From Rhizobium mesosinicum (lineage in GTDB: Bacteria > Pseudomonadota > Alphaproteobacteria > Rhizobiales > Rhizobiaceae): 64,000 nt of DNA. The notes under the pieces are model-generated. The model saw only the letters and a program-made list of their open reading frames with translations, was not told where the DNA came from and did not search any database. The position numbers and the translations under genes are program-made. This document shows positions 9,643-18,776 of the stretch, piece by piece. Within the stretch, counting starts at the first letter, position 1. Every line of letters begins with the position of its first letter. Location: contig NZ_JAEUAK010000005.1 in assembly GCF_019511345.1 (NCBI RefSeq), positions 434,001 through 498,000 of the forward strand. Reading direction: 5' to 3'.

Positions 9643-9673
9643 GCGGCTTCGGTTGATTCCAACCGCTCAGGCG
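9636..9673. terminator. Hairpin covering both stops of convergent genes
   Basis: CGCCTGAGCGG (9636-9646) and CCGCTCAGGCG (9663-9673) are perfect complements. The left arm contains the SorC gene stop and the right arm contains the stop of the converging Ada-type gene. There is no U-tract. Confidence 0.5.
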
Positions 9674-10539
9674 TGCGCCGATTCCCAGCCAAGCATGGCT
9701 CGCTTGCGGGTCAGACCCCAGTGGTAACCGGTCAACGCTCCGTTTTTGCCGAGCGCGCGGTGACAGGGCACGACGAAGGAAATCGGGTTGGCCCCGACTG
9801 CCGCACCGACCGCGCGCATGGCAGTCGGCCGGCCGATATCCTTGGCGATGTCGCTGTAGGTCACGGCCTTGCCGAAGGGGATTTTCAGAAGGCTCTGCCA
9901 GACGCTGACCTGGAAATCCGTGCCGATCAGCACGACCCGCAGCGGCTGGTCCGACGTCCAGCGGCCCGGCTGGAATATCCGCTCGGCATAAGGCGCCGTC
10001 GCTTGGCGGTCCTCCACATATTCCGCATTCGGCCAACGGCAGGTCATATCCTCAAGGCAGGCCTTTTCGTCACCGGAATCGCTGAAGGCGAGGCCTGCAA
10101 GACCACGGTCCGTCACCATGACGAGAGCCGTGCCGAAGGGACAGGTGTGGAACCCGTAACGGATCGTCAGCCCGCCGCCCTTCGCCTTCCATTCGCCCGG
10201 CGACATTGCCTCGTGGGTGACGAACAAGTCGTGCAGGCGGCTCGGGCCTGAGAGACCGACCTCGATGGAGGTTTCTAGCAGCGGCATTTCTTCCTGGCGC
10301 AGCAGCCGTTTGGCGTGGTCGAGCGTAACGGCCTGCAGGAACGCCTTGGGAGAAAGGCCGGCCCAGCGGGTAAAAGTCTTCTGAAGCTGCGTCGGCGACT
10401 GGTTCAGCCGTGCGGCAATCGCCTCCAGCGACGGCTGGTCGCGATATTCTTCGCTGATGAGTTCGATGACCCGGCGGACAGTCTCATAGTCCGGGCCTCC
10501 GGGGGTGACATCCGTGTCGAGCTTCGCGATCATGTTCAT
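9667..10539 (-). CDS. AraC-type HTH / O6-methylguanine-DNA methyltransferase fusion (Ada-like)
   Basis: A 290-aa two-part protein. Residues about 15-110 are an AraC-type DNA-binding domain (LEAIAARLNQSPTQLQKTFTRWAGLSPKAF, then a second HTH ending SRLHDLFVTHEAMSPGEW). Residues about 120-286 are an O6-alkylguanine-DNA alkyltransferase: FQVSVWQSLLKIPFGKAVTYSDIA, GAAVGANPISFVVPCHR with the acceptor Cys near residue 259, then TGYHWGL. It repairs alkylated DNA by self-methylation. Unlike E. coli Ada (354 aa) it lacks the N-terminal zinc Cys-38 domain, so it cannot be switched on by methylphosphotriesters in the usual way. AAGGAG lies eight bases before the start. It is convergent with the SorC gene. 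Confidence 0.9.
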   Translation of the reverse strand: MNMIAKLDTDVTPGGPDYETVRRVIELISEEYRDQPSLEAIAARLNQSPTQLQKTFTRWAGLSPKAFLQAVTLDHAKRLLRQEEMPLLETSIEVGLSGPSRLHDLFVTHEAMSPGEWKAKGGGLTIRYGFHTCPFGTALVMVTDRGLAGLAFSDSGDEKACLEDMTCRWPNAEYVEDRQATAPYAERIFQPGRWTSDQPLRVVLIGTDFQVSVWQSLLKIPFGKAVTYSDIAKDIGRPTAMRAVGAAVGANPISFVVPCHRALGKNGALTGYHWGLTRKRAMLGWESAHA

Positions 10540-10608
10540 CGTTTTTCTCCTTTACGAAGGAGATAATCAAGGCCTGGTGACCAAACCACCCGTTTCTTGC
10601 GCGATATT

Positions 10609-11106
10609 TCAGATCCGCTGTTTTACCGTTGCAAGTGCGCGCTTGAAGGCCTTGGCGAAGCTTTCGCGATCGTCGGGATTGAGGAAGGAGCCGACATCCG
10701 TGCGCTTGCCCTCCCCGAAAATATGCATGGAGAGAATGCCGATCTCCTGATGCCGCCGCACAAGAAAGCGCGTCCAGAACGGATTGAAGTGGTGCTCGAT
10801 CATCCGGCCGGACGGAGAGAACTTGCGTATCGAAACGTCCGTCCGCGAAACCGTCACCTCTTCCCGCACTTTGCCGGACCGGTAATTGAGCCAGAAGGCG
10901 CCGTAGAGCAGCAGGAAATCCAGCCCGAAAAAGAAGCCGATCGGCCAGGCACCGGTGAGGATGAAGAACATGCCGTACACGAAGCAGATGGCGCCGGAAA
11001 TTATGAGCAGCACTTTGAAACCCTTCCGTCCGAGGGAGCGGTAGGGAAAGAGCTCAGCTGCGAAAACAGGCTGCTCGTTGCGGCCGTCGGCGTTGCTTTC
11101 CATCAT
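10609..11106 (-). CDS. DUF2244 membrane protein
   Basis: A 165-aa protein. Residues 21-68 or so form two membrane segments (VLLIISGAICFVYGMFFI, FFFGLDFLLLYGAFWLNYRS), followed by a soluble tail EEVTVSRTDVSIRKFSP ... WTRFLVRRHQEIGILSM that matches DUF2244. Function unknown. The start is MMESNADG (ATG 11106 or 11103); the frame is open 30 codons further upstream, but that stretch overlaps the divergent nth gene and has no family features. The two genes therefore share a very short divergent promoter region. In alphaproteobacteria DUF2244 and nth are often neighbours. Confidence 0.82.
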   Translation of the reverse strand: MMESNADGRNEQPVFAAELFPYRSLGRKGFKVLLIISGAICFVYGMFFILTGAWPIGFFFGLDFLLLYGAFWLNYRSGKVREEVTVSRTDVSIRKFSPSGRMIEHHFNPFWTRFLVRRHQEIGILSMHIFGEGKRTDVGSFLNPDDRESFAKAFKRALATVKQRI

Positions 11107-11128
11107 GGCCGTTGAGTATAGATTTTTG

Positions 11129-11908
11129 ATGGCCAATCCGAAACTCAAATCCGTCAGCAAACCGTCGCAAAACTCGAATGTGATCGTCCGCCGCAAGCCG
11201 GCGGCGGTGAAGACAGCCTATTCGCTTGCCGAGCGCGAGGAGATTTTCCGCCGCTTCTCGATCCAGCGACCCGAGCCGCGCGGCGAGCTGGAGCATACCA
11301 ACCCCTTCACCCTCGTCGTAGCAGTGGCACTCTCCGCGCAGGCGACCGATGCCGGCGTCAACAAGGCGACACGGGCGCTCTTCAAGGTCGCCGACACGCC
11401 GCAGAAAATGCTCGATCTCGGCGAAGAGAGGCTGCGCGGCTACATCAGGACGATCGGCCTTTATCGCAACAAGGCGAAGAACGTCATTGCGCTCTCGCAG
11501 ATGCTGGTCGATGAATTCGCCGGCAAGGTGCCGGAGACGCGCGAAGAGCTGGTTCGCCTGCCAGGCGTCGGCCGCAAGACCGCCAATGTCGTACTCTCAA
11601 TGGCCTTCGGCCAGGCGACCATGGCCGTCGACACGCACATCTTCCGCATCGCCAACCGTATCAAGCTCGCGCCGGGCAAGACGCCCGATGAAGTGGAAGA
11701 GCACCTGATGAAGGTTGTTCCGAAGCACTACCTCTATCATGCCCATCACTGGCTGATCCTGCACGGCCGCTATACCTGCAAGGCTCGTCGCCCGGAATGC
11801 GAGCGCTGCGTGATCGCCGACATCTGCAAATCGCCCGAGAAGAGCTGCGATGTCCCGGCACCGCTGGTCGAACTACCGCCGCAAGTAATCGGCGAGGCCG
11901 TCGAGTAA
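11129..11908 (+). CDS. nth: Endonuclease III (DNA glycosylase/AP lyase)
   Basis: Base-excision repair enzyme that removes oxidised pyrimidines and nicks abasic sites. Visible are the helix-hairpin-helix LPGVGRKTANVVLSMAFG with the catalytic Lys (GRKTA), the catalytic Asp in AVDTHIFRIANR, and the iron-sulfur ligands C-X6-C-X2-C-X5-C in CKARRPECERCVIADIC. The length (259 aa) exceeds E. coli Nth (211) by an N-terminal basic tail and a C-terminal tail, both common in rhizobia. I start at MANPKLKS; upstream ATGs at 11078 and 11105 lie inside the start region of the divergent DUF2244 gene. Confidence 0.93.
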   Translation: MANPKLKSVSKPSQNSNVIVRRKPAAVKTAYSLAEREEIFRRFSIQRPEPRGELEHTNPFTLVVAVALSAQATDAGVNKATRALFKVADTPQKMLDLGEERLRGYIRTIGLYRNKAKNVIALSQMLVDEFAGKVPETREELVRLPGVGRKTANVVLSMAFGQATMAVDTHIFRIANRIKLAPGKTPDEVEEHLMKVVPKHYLYHAHHWLILHGRYTCKARRPECERCVIADICKSPEKSCDVPAPLVELPPQVIGEAVE

Positions 11909-12005
11909 TCGCAATCGCCTGCGCAGCCGGCTGCAGCAGGATTTCCGGCCTTCTCCTGCCGAGCGCCGAATATGCGGCTGGGTATGAAGCGATAGGGCTG
12001 CCTGG

Positions 12006-12719
12006 CTAAACTCGGAAAGCGGGATCGCGCGCCGAGATCAGCTTGTGCAGATGCACCATCATGCCTGCGGCAAAGAGCGGCGTGAGAAGGTTGACAATGG
12101 GAATCGCCAGGAAAAGTGCAATTACCAGACCGCCAAGAAAGACGGTCGGACTATGCTTGGCGCGAAACAGCCGCGCCTCCGGCGGCGACCGGAACCGCAT
12201 CGCCGCGAATTCGAAGAATTCCCGCCCGAGCAGATAGCCGTTCACGAGGAAGAAGGCGACGAGATTGACGCCGGGAATGAAGAGCAGGAACAGCGCGATA
12301 ATATTGCCGACGACCACCACCCCCAGGAACTTGATCGAGCTTGCCATCGCCGGGCCGAGCGGCATGGCCTTGCCCGGCGCATCCTGCGGATAGTCCTTTT
12401 TTTCGATCACCTCGGCGACATCGTCGAGAAAGAGGCCGGCAATCAGCGCCGTAACCGGCGAGAGCAGTAGCGCTAGCCCGAGCGCAAGGCCGACACCGGC
12501 AGCGATCAGGAAAACGAAGCTGAGCCAGCCGGCCCAGTCAGGCATCTCGGGAAAGAACCCGGCCATCCAGGGAAAGACGAAGCTGATGAACAGGCCGCGC
12601 AGCGCGAACCACAAGCCGATCAGCACCAGCACCGTCAGTCCGAGAACTTTCCAGAAAACCGACCGGGTCTCCGGCGCAAACAGGTTGGCAAGCGAAAGGC
12701 GAGCGGCGTCAAGGATCAT
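12006..12719 (-). CDS. EI24/CysZ-like membrane protein
   Basis: A 237-aa inner-membrane protein with about four to six hydrophobic segments. It has the family order of an N-terminal ARLSLANLF amphipathic stretch, SPVTALIAGLFLDDVAEVIEKKDYP, then LFLLFIPGVNLVAFFLVNGYLLGREFFEFAAMR. This is the EI24 (CysZ) Pfam family, whose E. coli member transports sulfate. No cys genes are nearby, so the substrate is unknown here. It is convergent with nth and divergent from the RpiR gene. Confidence 0.8.
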   Translation of the reverse strand: MILDAARLSLANLFAPETRSVFWKVLGLTVLVLIGLWFALRGLFISFVFPWMAGFFPEMPDWAGWLSFVFLIAAGVGLALGLALLLSPVTALIAGLFLDDVAEVIEKKDYPQDAPGKAMPLGPAMASSIKFLGVVVVGNIIALFLLFIPGVNLVAFFLVNGYLLGREFFEFAAMRFRSPPEARLFRAKHSPTVFLGGLVIALFLAIPIVNLLTPLFAAGMMVHLHKLISARDPAFRV

Positions 12720-12781
12720 TCTCTGGCATCTCCGTTACGCGGCGTGATGTAGGGAGCCGGGGTCCTCCCGGCAAGTCAGTT

Positions 12782-12826
12782 GAAAATTACATGCTTGAAT
12801 AGAAAACTTGTCGAAAATTACATGCT
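12782..12826. promoter_or_regulatory. Direct repeat operator candidate for RpiR regulator
   Basis: GAAAATTACATGCT occurs twice (12782-12795 and 12813-12826), start to start 31 bases, close to three helical turns. The complement contains TGTAATTTTC, similar to half-sites of HexR/RpiR proteins. It lies 130 bases before the RpiR gene and 63 bases before the divergent EI24 gene. Confidence 0.55.
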
Positions 12827-12954
12827 AATATATAGTTCTGAAAGTTGGAAATACGTGTGGGCCTAAGAAGAGCTTCCGGACAATATTAAGAAACAGGGAT
12901 TCGGCTGCGCATGAATCCACGGAAGGCCTCTGAGGAAATGGGGGAGGCTGCGGC

Positions 12955-13809
12955 GTGGAAGACTTTGTAGAGAAGCTTAGGCAATACGCGAAATCCGGCA
13001 CGCCTGCCGAACGACGCATCGCGAAATATTTCACCGAACATTTGAACGACCTGCCGTTCGAAACCGCTGCGTCGGTTGCCGACCGACTTGATCTTTCGCC
13101 GATGACGGTCGGCCGTTTCCTGCGAGCGCTCGGCTATCAGGGGCTGGACAGTGTCAAGGTGGAGATTCGAGAAACGGCTACGACCTCACCCGTCCAGTTC
13201 CAGAATTCTATGACGGAGTTGCAGACGGATGCATCGGAGGGCAAGGCACTCGCCGTTCTCGTGGCCGAACAGATACAGGCGCTGCATCACATCTATCATC
13301 TGACCGCACAGCCGCATTGGGCTGAAGCCGTCGCGCTGATCGGCGCCTCCAGAGAGGTCTTCGTCGCTACCCATGCCAGACTTGCCGGGTTTTCCAATCA
13401 TTTCTGCCAGCGACTGACCCTGGCTCGCGACGGCGTACGTGCGATCGACGGCGCGGGAAGCCGCTTCGCTGAGCTTTTCGCCCGTTCCTTCGTCGAGGAC
13501 GCCGTACTCGTCATCATTGATTGCCGGCGCTTCGCCAGGTCACGGCTGCTTGCGCGCACTGCCCGGCGTTACGGCTACAAGGTGATCCTGATTTCCGCTC
13601 AGCATGCGGATTGGCTGCCCGAACAGTCGAACGTCGTCCTGCCTTTGCCGTCCGCCCGCGCGCCGGACACGGACAACCTGCCACCGCTGATCGCCTTGCT
13701 CGACTGTCTGGCCGAGGCGGTCATTTTGGGTGCCGGCGAAGAGGCGAGCCAACGCCGCCGACGCATGGTGGAATTCGCAACGATCCTCGGGGAAACGGCA
13801 AACCACTGA
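12955..13809 (+). CDS. MurR/RpiR-family transcriptional regulator
   Basis: A 284-aa regulator. Residues 1-75 are an RpiR HTH (TPAERRIAKYFTEHL, ETAASVADRLDLSPMTVGRFLRALGYQG). From about residue 105 comes a SIS sugar-phosphate-binding domain (VFVATHARLAGFSNHFCQRL, DAVLVIIDCRRFARSRLLARTARRYGYKVILIS). Start GTG 12955 has GGGGAGG about seven bases upstream. It converges with the pentulose kinase gene, their stops only one base apart, so it is a likely regulator of the polyol operon, with a sugar phosphate from that pathway as effector (inference). Confidence 0.87.
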   Translation: MEDFVEKLRQYAKSGTPAERRIAKYFTEHLNDLPFETAASVADRLDLSPMTVGRFLRALGYQGLDSVKVEIRETATTSPVQFQNSMTELQTDASEGKALAVLVAEQIQALHHIYHLTAQPHWAEAVALIGASREVFVATHARLAGFSNHFCQRLTLARDGVRAIDGAGSRFAELFARSFVEDAVLVIIDCRRFARSRLLARTARRYGYKVILISAQHADWLPEQSNVVLPLPSARAPDTDNLPPLIALLDCLAEAVILGAGEEASQRRRRMVEFATILGETANH

Positions 13810-13810
13810 A

Positions 13811-15394
13811 CTATTCCATCGCCTCCAGCTCCGCCCGATGGCGATACATGGCAAGAAAGCGACGATAGTCACGGTCGTAAAGCGCCTGCTTGCCCCTGGC
13901 GGGAAGCCGCTCGGAGCCACCGGGATACATCGCCTTGCCAGCCGCCGCCAAATCCTTGTGTAAGCGACAGGAAACCGATGCGGCCATTGCAGTGCCGAGA
14001 AGGACCCCCTCGGTCATATCAGGCACGATGACCTTGCAGCCCGTCACATCCGAATAGAGCTCCATCAGAACGGGGTTCTTCACATGCCCGCCGGCCACAT
14101 GCAGCGTATCCGGCACGTAGCCGTGTTCTCTCATCTTTTCGAGGATGTGACGGATGCCGAGCGCAATCCCGATCGCGGCTCGCCAATAGAGCGAGCAGAG
14201 CCCGTCGAAGGACGTATCGAGCGTCAGGCCGCTGATGACGCCGACTGCATGCGGATCGGCCAGTGGCGACCGGTTGCCGTGAAAATCCGGAAGAACGGAG
14301 ATTCGGGCACCGAGCGCAGCGCCTTTTTCTGCTCTGAGTTCAGCGATGCGGGCAACGATCCTCTGATGCAGCGCCGCGCTCGGCTCCCCGCCGGCGGCGT
14401 GCATGCGCACGATATGATCGAGCAGCGCACCGGCCGCCGACTGGCCGGCTTCGACGAGCCAGAACTGCGGAAAAACCGCCTCGTAATAAGGCCCCCACAT
14501 TCCCTGGCTCGGTTTTCGCTCGCGGGAAAAGGCGACAACGCAGCTCGATGTTCCCGCAATCAGCGCAAGCTGCTGCTCGAGCTTCGCAGGATCGGCAACA
14601 TAGCTGCTGAGTGTACCGAGAGCGCCGGCATAGGCATCGATCATCCCGGCCGAGACGTGGCAATCGGTAGTCAGGCCCAATGCTTCGGCTGCTTGCGGCG
14701 TCAATTTACCGATGCTTTCGCCGACCGCCACCGTCTCGTCCGGCAGATGGCCGCGCGCCAGCAGATCCTCAAGACCGATCTGCTGCAGGAAATCCTCCTG
14801 CCATCCCTTTTCTTTATGAGCCAGGTAATTCCATTTGGCCGTCAGCGTGCAGCGGGACCGGGCAAGTGAACCGGTCGCCTTCCAGGTCAGGAAATCGGCA
14901 AGATCGAAGAAATAACCGGCTTTCTCCCAGGTCGCCGGCAGCCTCTTCTTCAGCCACATCAGCTTCGGCATTTCCATTTCCGGCGACATGACGTTGCCGG
15001 AATGTTCAAGCACCTCATGCCTGCTCGCCGTACAGAAATCGGCTTCCTTCAGCGCCCGATGGTCGAGCCAGACGATCGTATCGAACCGCGCCTCGCCGCC
15101 GGTGGAAACGCTGATCTGCCTGCCTTCTGTATCGCGCACCACAAGCGAGCAGGTGGCATCGAAACCGATCGCGCCGATTGCGGCAGCCCCGATGCCGGAT
15201 TTGCCTATAGCCGTACGGACCGCAGTGCAAACGGCCGACCATATATCCTCGGAATCATGCTCGGCATGGTTCTCGCGCGGCCGGTTCATGACGACAGGAT
15301 GTTCAGCCTTGCCAAGCAGGTGGCCATGCGCATCGAAGATACCGGCGCGTGCGCTGCTCGTGCCGATATCCACCGCAACCACATGATCACGCAT
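13811..15394 (-). CDS. FGGY-family pentulose kinase (ribulokinase-like)
   Basis: Sugar kinase, 527 aa. It has the FGGY phosphate-1 motif at the N terminus (VAVDIGTSSARAGIFD), the DATCSLVV strand, MIDAYAGALGTL, LIAGTSSCVVAFS and the C-terminal HVAGGHVKNPVLMELYSDV adenosine motif. The HGNRSPLADP segment marks the 'FGGY-family pentulose kinase' subgroup that includes D-ribulokinases. It probably phosphorylates the ketopentose made from a pentitol by the polyol dehydrogenase upstream. The frame also opens with TTG at 15397, but ATG 15394 gives a TGATG junction with the HAD gene, so I prefer it. Last gene of the operon. Confidence 0.85.
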   Translation of the reverse strand: MRDHVVAVDIGTSSARAGIFDAHGHLLGKAEHPVVMNRPRENHAEHDSEDIWSAVCTAVRTAIGKSGIGAAAIGAIGFDATCSLVVRDTEGRQISVSTGGEARFDTIVWLDHRALKEADFCTASRHEVLEHSGNVMSPEMEMPKLMWLKKRLPATWEKAGYFFDLADFLTWKATGSLARSRCTLTAKWNYLAHKEKGWQEDFLQQIGLEDLLARGHLPDETVAVGESIGKLTPQAAEALGLTTDCHVSAGMIDAYAGALGTLSSYVADPAKLEQQLALIAGTSSCVVAFSRERKPSQGMWGPYYEAVFPQFWLVEAGQSAAGALLDHIVRMHAAGGEPSAALHQRIVARIAELRAEKGAALGARISVLPDFHGNRSPLADPHAVGVISGLTLDTSFDGLCSLYWRAAIGIALGIRHILEKMREHGYVPDTLHVAGGHVKNPVLMELYSDVTGCKVIVPDMTEGVLLGTAMAASVSCRLHKDLAAAGKAMYPGGSERLPARGKQALYDRDYRRFLAMYRHRAELEAME

Positions 15395-16083
15395 CAATGC
15401 TGAGTCCCGTCCCGCTTTTGTTTGCGGACAAGGTGTATCAATTCCGGCATGGCGTCAAACACGACTTCCGGAGAAAGACGGTCGAGTTCTTCACGGTAGC
15501 CAGCAAAGTTTGCATGGGAACCGCCGGTAAAGGCAAAGACCGTCATGCCCGCCGCCTTGGCTGCGGCAATACCCGCCGGACTGTCTTCGATGACGATGCA
15601 GTCACGGGGTTCCACATGCATCTGGTCGGCAGCATAGAGAAAGAGATCGGGCGCCGGCTTGCCTCGTTTGACCATGCTGGCGCTGAAGATGTTCGGCAGC
15701 TTCGGTAAGAGTCCGGTGACAGAGAGCGACAGCTTGATCCGCTCGACCTGGCTGGACGACGCGACACAGCAGGGAAGGCCGAGCGCATCGATCGTATCGC
15801 CAATGCCGGGTATCGCCTTCAGCTCGGTGCGGAAACGGGCATAGAGACTGGTGCGGATGCCTTCCAGGAATTGCTCGTCGGCATGCACGTTGAACTCCGT
15901 CTCCAATATGGAGATGAGGGTTGCGAGGCTCTTGCCGAGGAAGCGCTCATAGGCCTCGTCCTCGGTAATCGTCACGCCGAGATCGGCCATTGCCTTGAGG
16001 AGAACGCTGATCGAAATCGGTTCGCTGTCGACGAGCACGCCGTCGCAATCGAAAATGACCAGCCGTGGTTCAGCATCAGCCAT
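15394..16083 (-). CDS. HAD-superfamily sugar phosphatase
   Basis: A 229-aa haloacid-dehalogenase hydrolase of the phosphatase / beta-phosphoglucomutase-like group. Motif I is FDCDGVLVDSEP with both Asp residues; motif II CVASSSQ; motif III Lys in VKRGKPAPDLFLYAA; motif IV VIEDSPAGIAAAKAAGM. It probably dephosphorylates or isomerises a small sugar phosphate; within a polyol operon it may clear a dead-end polyol phosphate (inference). Its stop is joined to the kinase start as TGATG. It lies 88 bases after mtlK. Confidence 0.83.
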   Translation of the reverse strand: MADAEPRLVIFDCDGVLVDSEPISISVLLKAMADLGVTITEDEAYERFLGKSLATLISILETEFNVHADEQFLEGIRTSLYARFRTELKAIPGIGDTIDALGLPCCVASSSQVERIKLSLSVTGLLPKLPNIFSASMVKRGKPAPDLFLYAADQMHVEPRDCIVIEDSPAGIAAAKAAGMTVFAFTGGSHANFAGYREELDRLSPEVVFDAMPELIHLVRKQKRDGTQH

Positions 16084-16171
16084 GGAAGACCCAACCTGAA
16101 ATCAGTTCGGACGCAACCGTCCTGCTTCGTCCGCAAGGCCGGGATGGCAGCAATGCCGCCATCATGATTCC

Positions 16172-17653
16172 TTACACCGCGAGCTTGCCGTCAAGATAGA
16201 GCTGCAGAGTTTCCTTCGTGCCTTTTTCCCACAGGGTTTTGAGTGCGTGGGCGAAACGCTTGCGGAAAAGATCTGATTTCGCGACTTCGCCGAAAATATC
16301 GTCAAAGGCGAGGAAGGCTACCGGATCGTCCTTTGCCTTGACAGCCGCCTCATGCAGACGTTCGGCGCTGGCATCGTTGAAGACGATGTCCTTGCCGCTG
16401 TCGCTCTTGCCGAAGAAGTAGCGGCACCAGAGCGCGGAGACGAGCGCAAGGCCAACGACATCCCTGCCCTGGCGCAGGTTGTCGAGCGTCGAGGGCAGGA
16501 TGAATTTTGGCTGACGGTTGGAGCCGTCCTGTGCAAGCCGCGGGATCGTATCGGCGATCTTCGGATTGAGGAAGCGGCGTTCGATCAGCTTGAAATAATC
16601 GGCAAGCGACGTGTCCGGCACCGGCGGCACGATCGGAATGATCTCCTCGTTTTCCAGCTTGGCGAGGAAGGCGCGGATCAGATCGTTTTCCATCGACTCA
16701 TGGACGAAATGAATGTCCATCAGCGCTGCCGGATAGGCGATCGCCGCATGGCCGCCGTTCAGGATGCGGATCTTCATATGCTCATAGGGCGTGACGTCAG
16801 GTACGAAGGTGACGCCGACCTTTTCAAGCGCCGGGCGACCCATCGGGAACTTGTCTTCCAGCACCCACTGCTTGAACTCTTCGCAATAGACCGGCCAATT
16901 GTCCTCGATGCCGAAATTGTCTTTGAGGAAATCGATCTCGCGCTGGCTGGTCGCCGGCGTGATGCGGTCCACCATGCCGTTGGGGAAGGAGACATTCGCC
17001 TTGATCCAGTCGGCAAAGGCAGGATCGGAGAGCTTCGCCGTTCCGACGATGGCATTCGCAGTGACGACGCCATTATGGGGAATGTTGTCGCAAGACATGA
17101 CGGTGAAGGGCTCGATGCCCTTGTCTTTACGCGCCTTCAGGCCGGCAACGATCAGACCGAAGACCGTCTTCGGCGTCGCCGGGTTCTGGCCATCGGCGAC
17201 AATCGCCGGATGCGCCGGATTAAACTTGCCCGAGGCATCGATGAAGTAACCGCCTTCGGTGATCGTCATTGAGACGATCCGGATCTCGGGATCGGCGAGC
17301 TTGGCGATGATAACAGCGGGTTCGCCGACCGGCAGGATATCGATCATCGGCCCGGTCACGCGCGCCGCCGTCTTGTTGTTGTCCTGCTCGACGACAGTCG
17401 TCAGGAAATCCTGCGCCGCGAGCTTGTCGCGCATGGCCGCGTCCGAAGGCAGAACGCCGGCACCGATGATGGCCCAGTCATGGTCGCTGCCGGCGTTGAA
17501 GAGATCGTCGAGATAGATCGCCTGATGGGCACGATGGAAATTGCCGACGCCGAAGTGCACGATGCCGGCTTTCAGCGACGCCCGCTCATAGGCCGGAACG
17601 GCTGCAGTCTTTGCCGCCTCGGCGAGCGTTGCCAGCGATAGTTTGCACGTCAT
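16172..17653 (-). CDS. mtlK: Mannitol 2-dehydrogenase (polyol dehydrogenase)
   Basis: Long-chain NAD-dependent polyol dehydrogenase, 493 aa, oxidising mannitol to fructose and often D-arabitol to D-xylulose. It has the N-terminal nucleotide-binding HFGVGNFHRAHQAIYLDDL, MTITEGGYFID, SCDNIPHNGVV, FPNGMVDRITPAT and the catalytic Lys region KIRILNGGHAAIAYPA of the mannitol dehydrogenase family. It sits between smoK (106 bases upstream) and the HAD gene, the same context as S. meliloti mtlK after the smo transporter. With a pentulose kinase rather than a fructokinase following, pentitols such as arabitol or ribitol may be used as well. Confidence 0.9.
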   Translation of the reverse strand: MTCKLSLATLAEAAKTAAVPAYERASLKAGIVHFGVGNFHRAHQAIYLDDLFNAGSDHDWAIIGAGVLPSDAAMRDKLAAQDFLTTVVEQDNNKTAARVTGPMIDILPVGEPAVIIAKLADPEIRIVSMTITEGGYFIDASGKFNPAHPAIVADGQNPATPKTVFGLIVAGLKARKDKGIEPFTVMSCDNIPHNGVVTANAIVGTAKLSDPAFADWIKANVSFPNGMVDRITPATSQREIDFLKDNFGIEDNWPVYCEEFKQWVLEDKFPMGRPALEKVGVTFVPDVTPYEHMKIRILNGGHAAIAYPAALMDIHFVHESMENDLIRAFLAKLENEEIIPIVPPVPDTSLADYFKLIERRFLNPKIADTIPRLAQDGSNRQPKFILPSTLDNLRQGRDVVGLALVSALWCRYFFGKSDSGKDIVFNDASAERLHEAAVKAKDDPVAFLAFDDIFGEVAKSDLFRKRFAHALKTLWEKGTKETLQLYLDGKLAV

Positions 17654-17759
17654 GTTTCAGTCCTCTTGAAGGTCTTGCGAAAAAGGGCGTTCGTCCTCCC
17701 GGTAGCGCGGGCCGGACGAGACCGCCCGGTCCGCATGTCTCCCCCAGCCGGCGGCCGCC

Positions 17760-18758
17760 TCACATCGCGAGGCCGCCCTCGTTGAATCTATGAATGCGCG
17801 TCTTGTCCGGCGTCAGGTAAACCGTGTCCCCGGCCTTGGAAGCAAAATCGCCATTGCTGCGCGCCGTCAGCATCCCGATTCCATCAACATCGACGTGCAG
17901 GAACGTGTCGGAGCCGAGGTGTTCGGCTACCATGACCCTGCCCTTCCAGTCGCCGCTTTCGGTCGACAGCAGCACATGTTCGGGACGAATGCCGATCGTG
18001 TGCGCATTGAGCTGTGCCGCATTCTGCCCCTTGATGAAATTCATCTTGGGCGAGCCGATGAAGCCCGCAACGAAGAGGTTTCGCGGGCTGCGGTAGAGCT
18101 CCAGGGGCGAACCGACCTGCTCGATATTGCCCCTGTTCAACACCACGATCTTGTCGGCCATGGTCATGGCTTCCACCTGATCATGGGTGACGTAGACCAT
18201 CGTCGTCTTCAGCTGCTGGTGCAGCTCGCTGATTTCGATGCGCATGTTGACGCGCAGCGCCGCATCGAGATTTGACAGCGGCTCGTCAAAAAGGAAGGCC
18301 GAAGGTTGGCGCACGATAGCGCGGCCGATGGCGACGCGCTGGCGCTGGCCACCCGAGAGCTGGCGCGGTTTGCGATCGAGATAGTCCCCGAGGTTCAACA
18401 CGCGCGCGGCATCGGTCACCTTGCGATCGATCTCCGCCTTGTCCATGCCCGCCATCTTCAGCGGAAAGGCGATGTTGTTGCGCACGCTCATATGCGGATA
18501 GAGCGCATAGGACTGGAAGACCATCGCCAGACCCCGTTCCGATGGCGCCTTCTCGGTTGCGTCCTTGCCGTCGATGACGATCTTGCCGCCGGAGACGTCT
18601 TCGAGGCCGGCGATCAGGCGCAGCAGCGTGGACTTGCCGCAGCCGGAGGGGCCGACGAAGACGACGAACTCACCGTCCCTGATGTCGAGATCGATCGAAG
18701 GGATGACCTTGGCCTCGCCGAAGACCTTCGAAACCTTTTGAAGGGTAATGCTGCCCAT
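17760..18758 (-). CDS. smoK: Polyol ABC transporter ATPase
   Basis: ATPase of the sorbitol/mannitol importer, 332 aa, of the MalK/UgpC type. Walker A is GPSGCGKST near residue 37, signature [19 protein letters not shown], Walker [13 protein letters not shown], switch [16 protein letters not shown]. The C-terminal third is a TOBE/MalK regulatory domain ([11 protein letters not shown]). Last transporter gene, 18 bases after smoG, followed by mtlK 106 bases later. Confidence 0.9.
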   Translation of the reverse strand: MGSITLQKVSKVFGEAKVIPSIDLDIRDGEFVVFVGPSGCGKSTLLRLIAGLEDVSGGKIVIDGKDATEKAPSERGLAMVFQSYALYPHMSVRNNIAFPLKMAGMDKAEIDRKVTDAARVLNLGDYLDRKPRQLSGGQRQRVAIGRAIVRQPSAFLFDEPLSNLDAALRVNMRIEISELHQQLKTTMVYVTHDQVEAMTMADKIVVLNRGNIEQVGSPLELYRSPRNLFVAGFIGSPKMNFIKGQNAAQLNAHTIGIRPEHVLLSTESGDWKGRVMVAEHLGSDTFLHVDVDGIGMLTARSNGDFASKAGDTVYLTPDKTRIHRFNEGGLAM

Positions 18759-18776
18759 GTTTCTCTCCCTATGATC

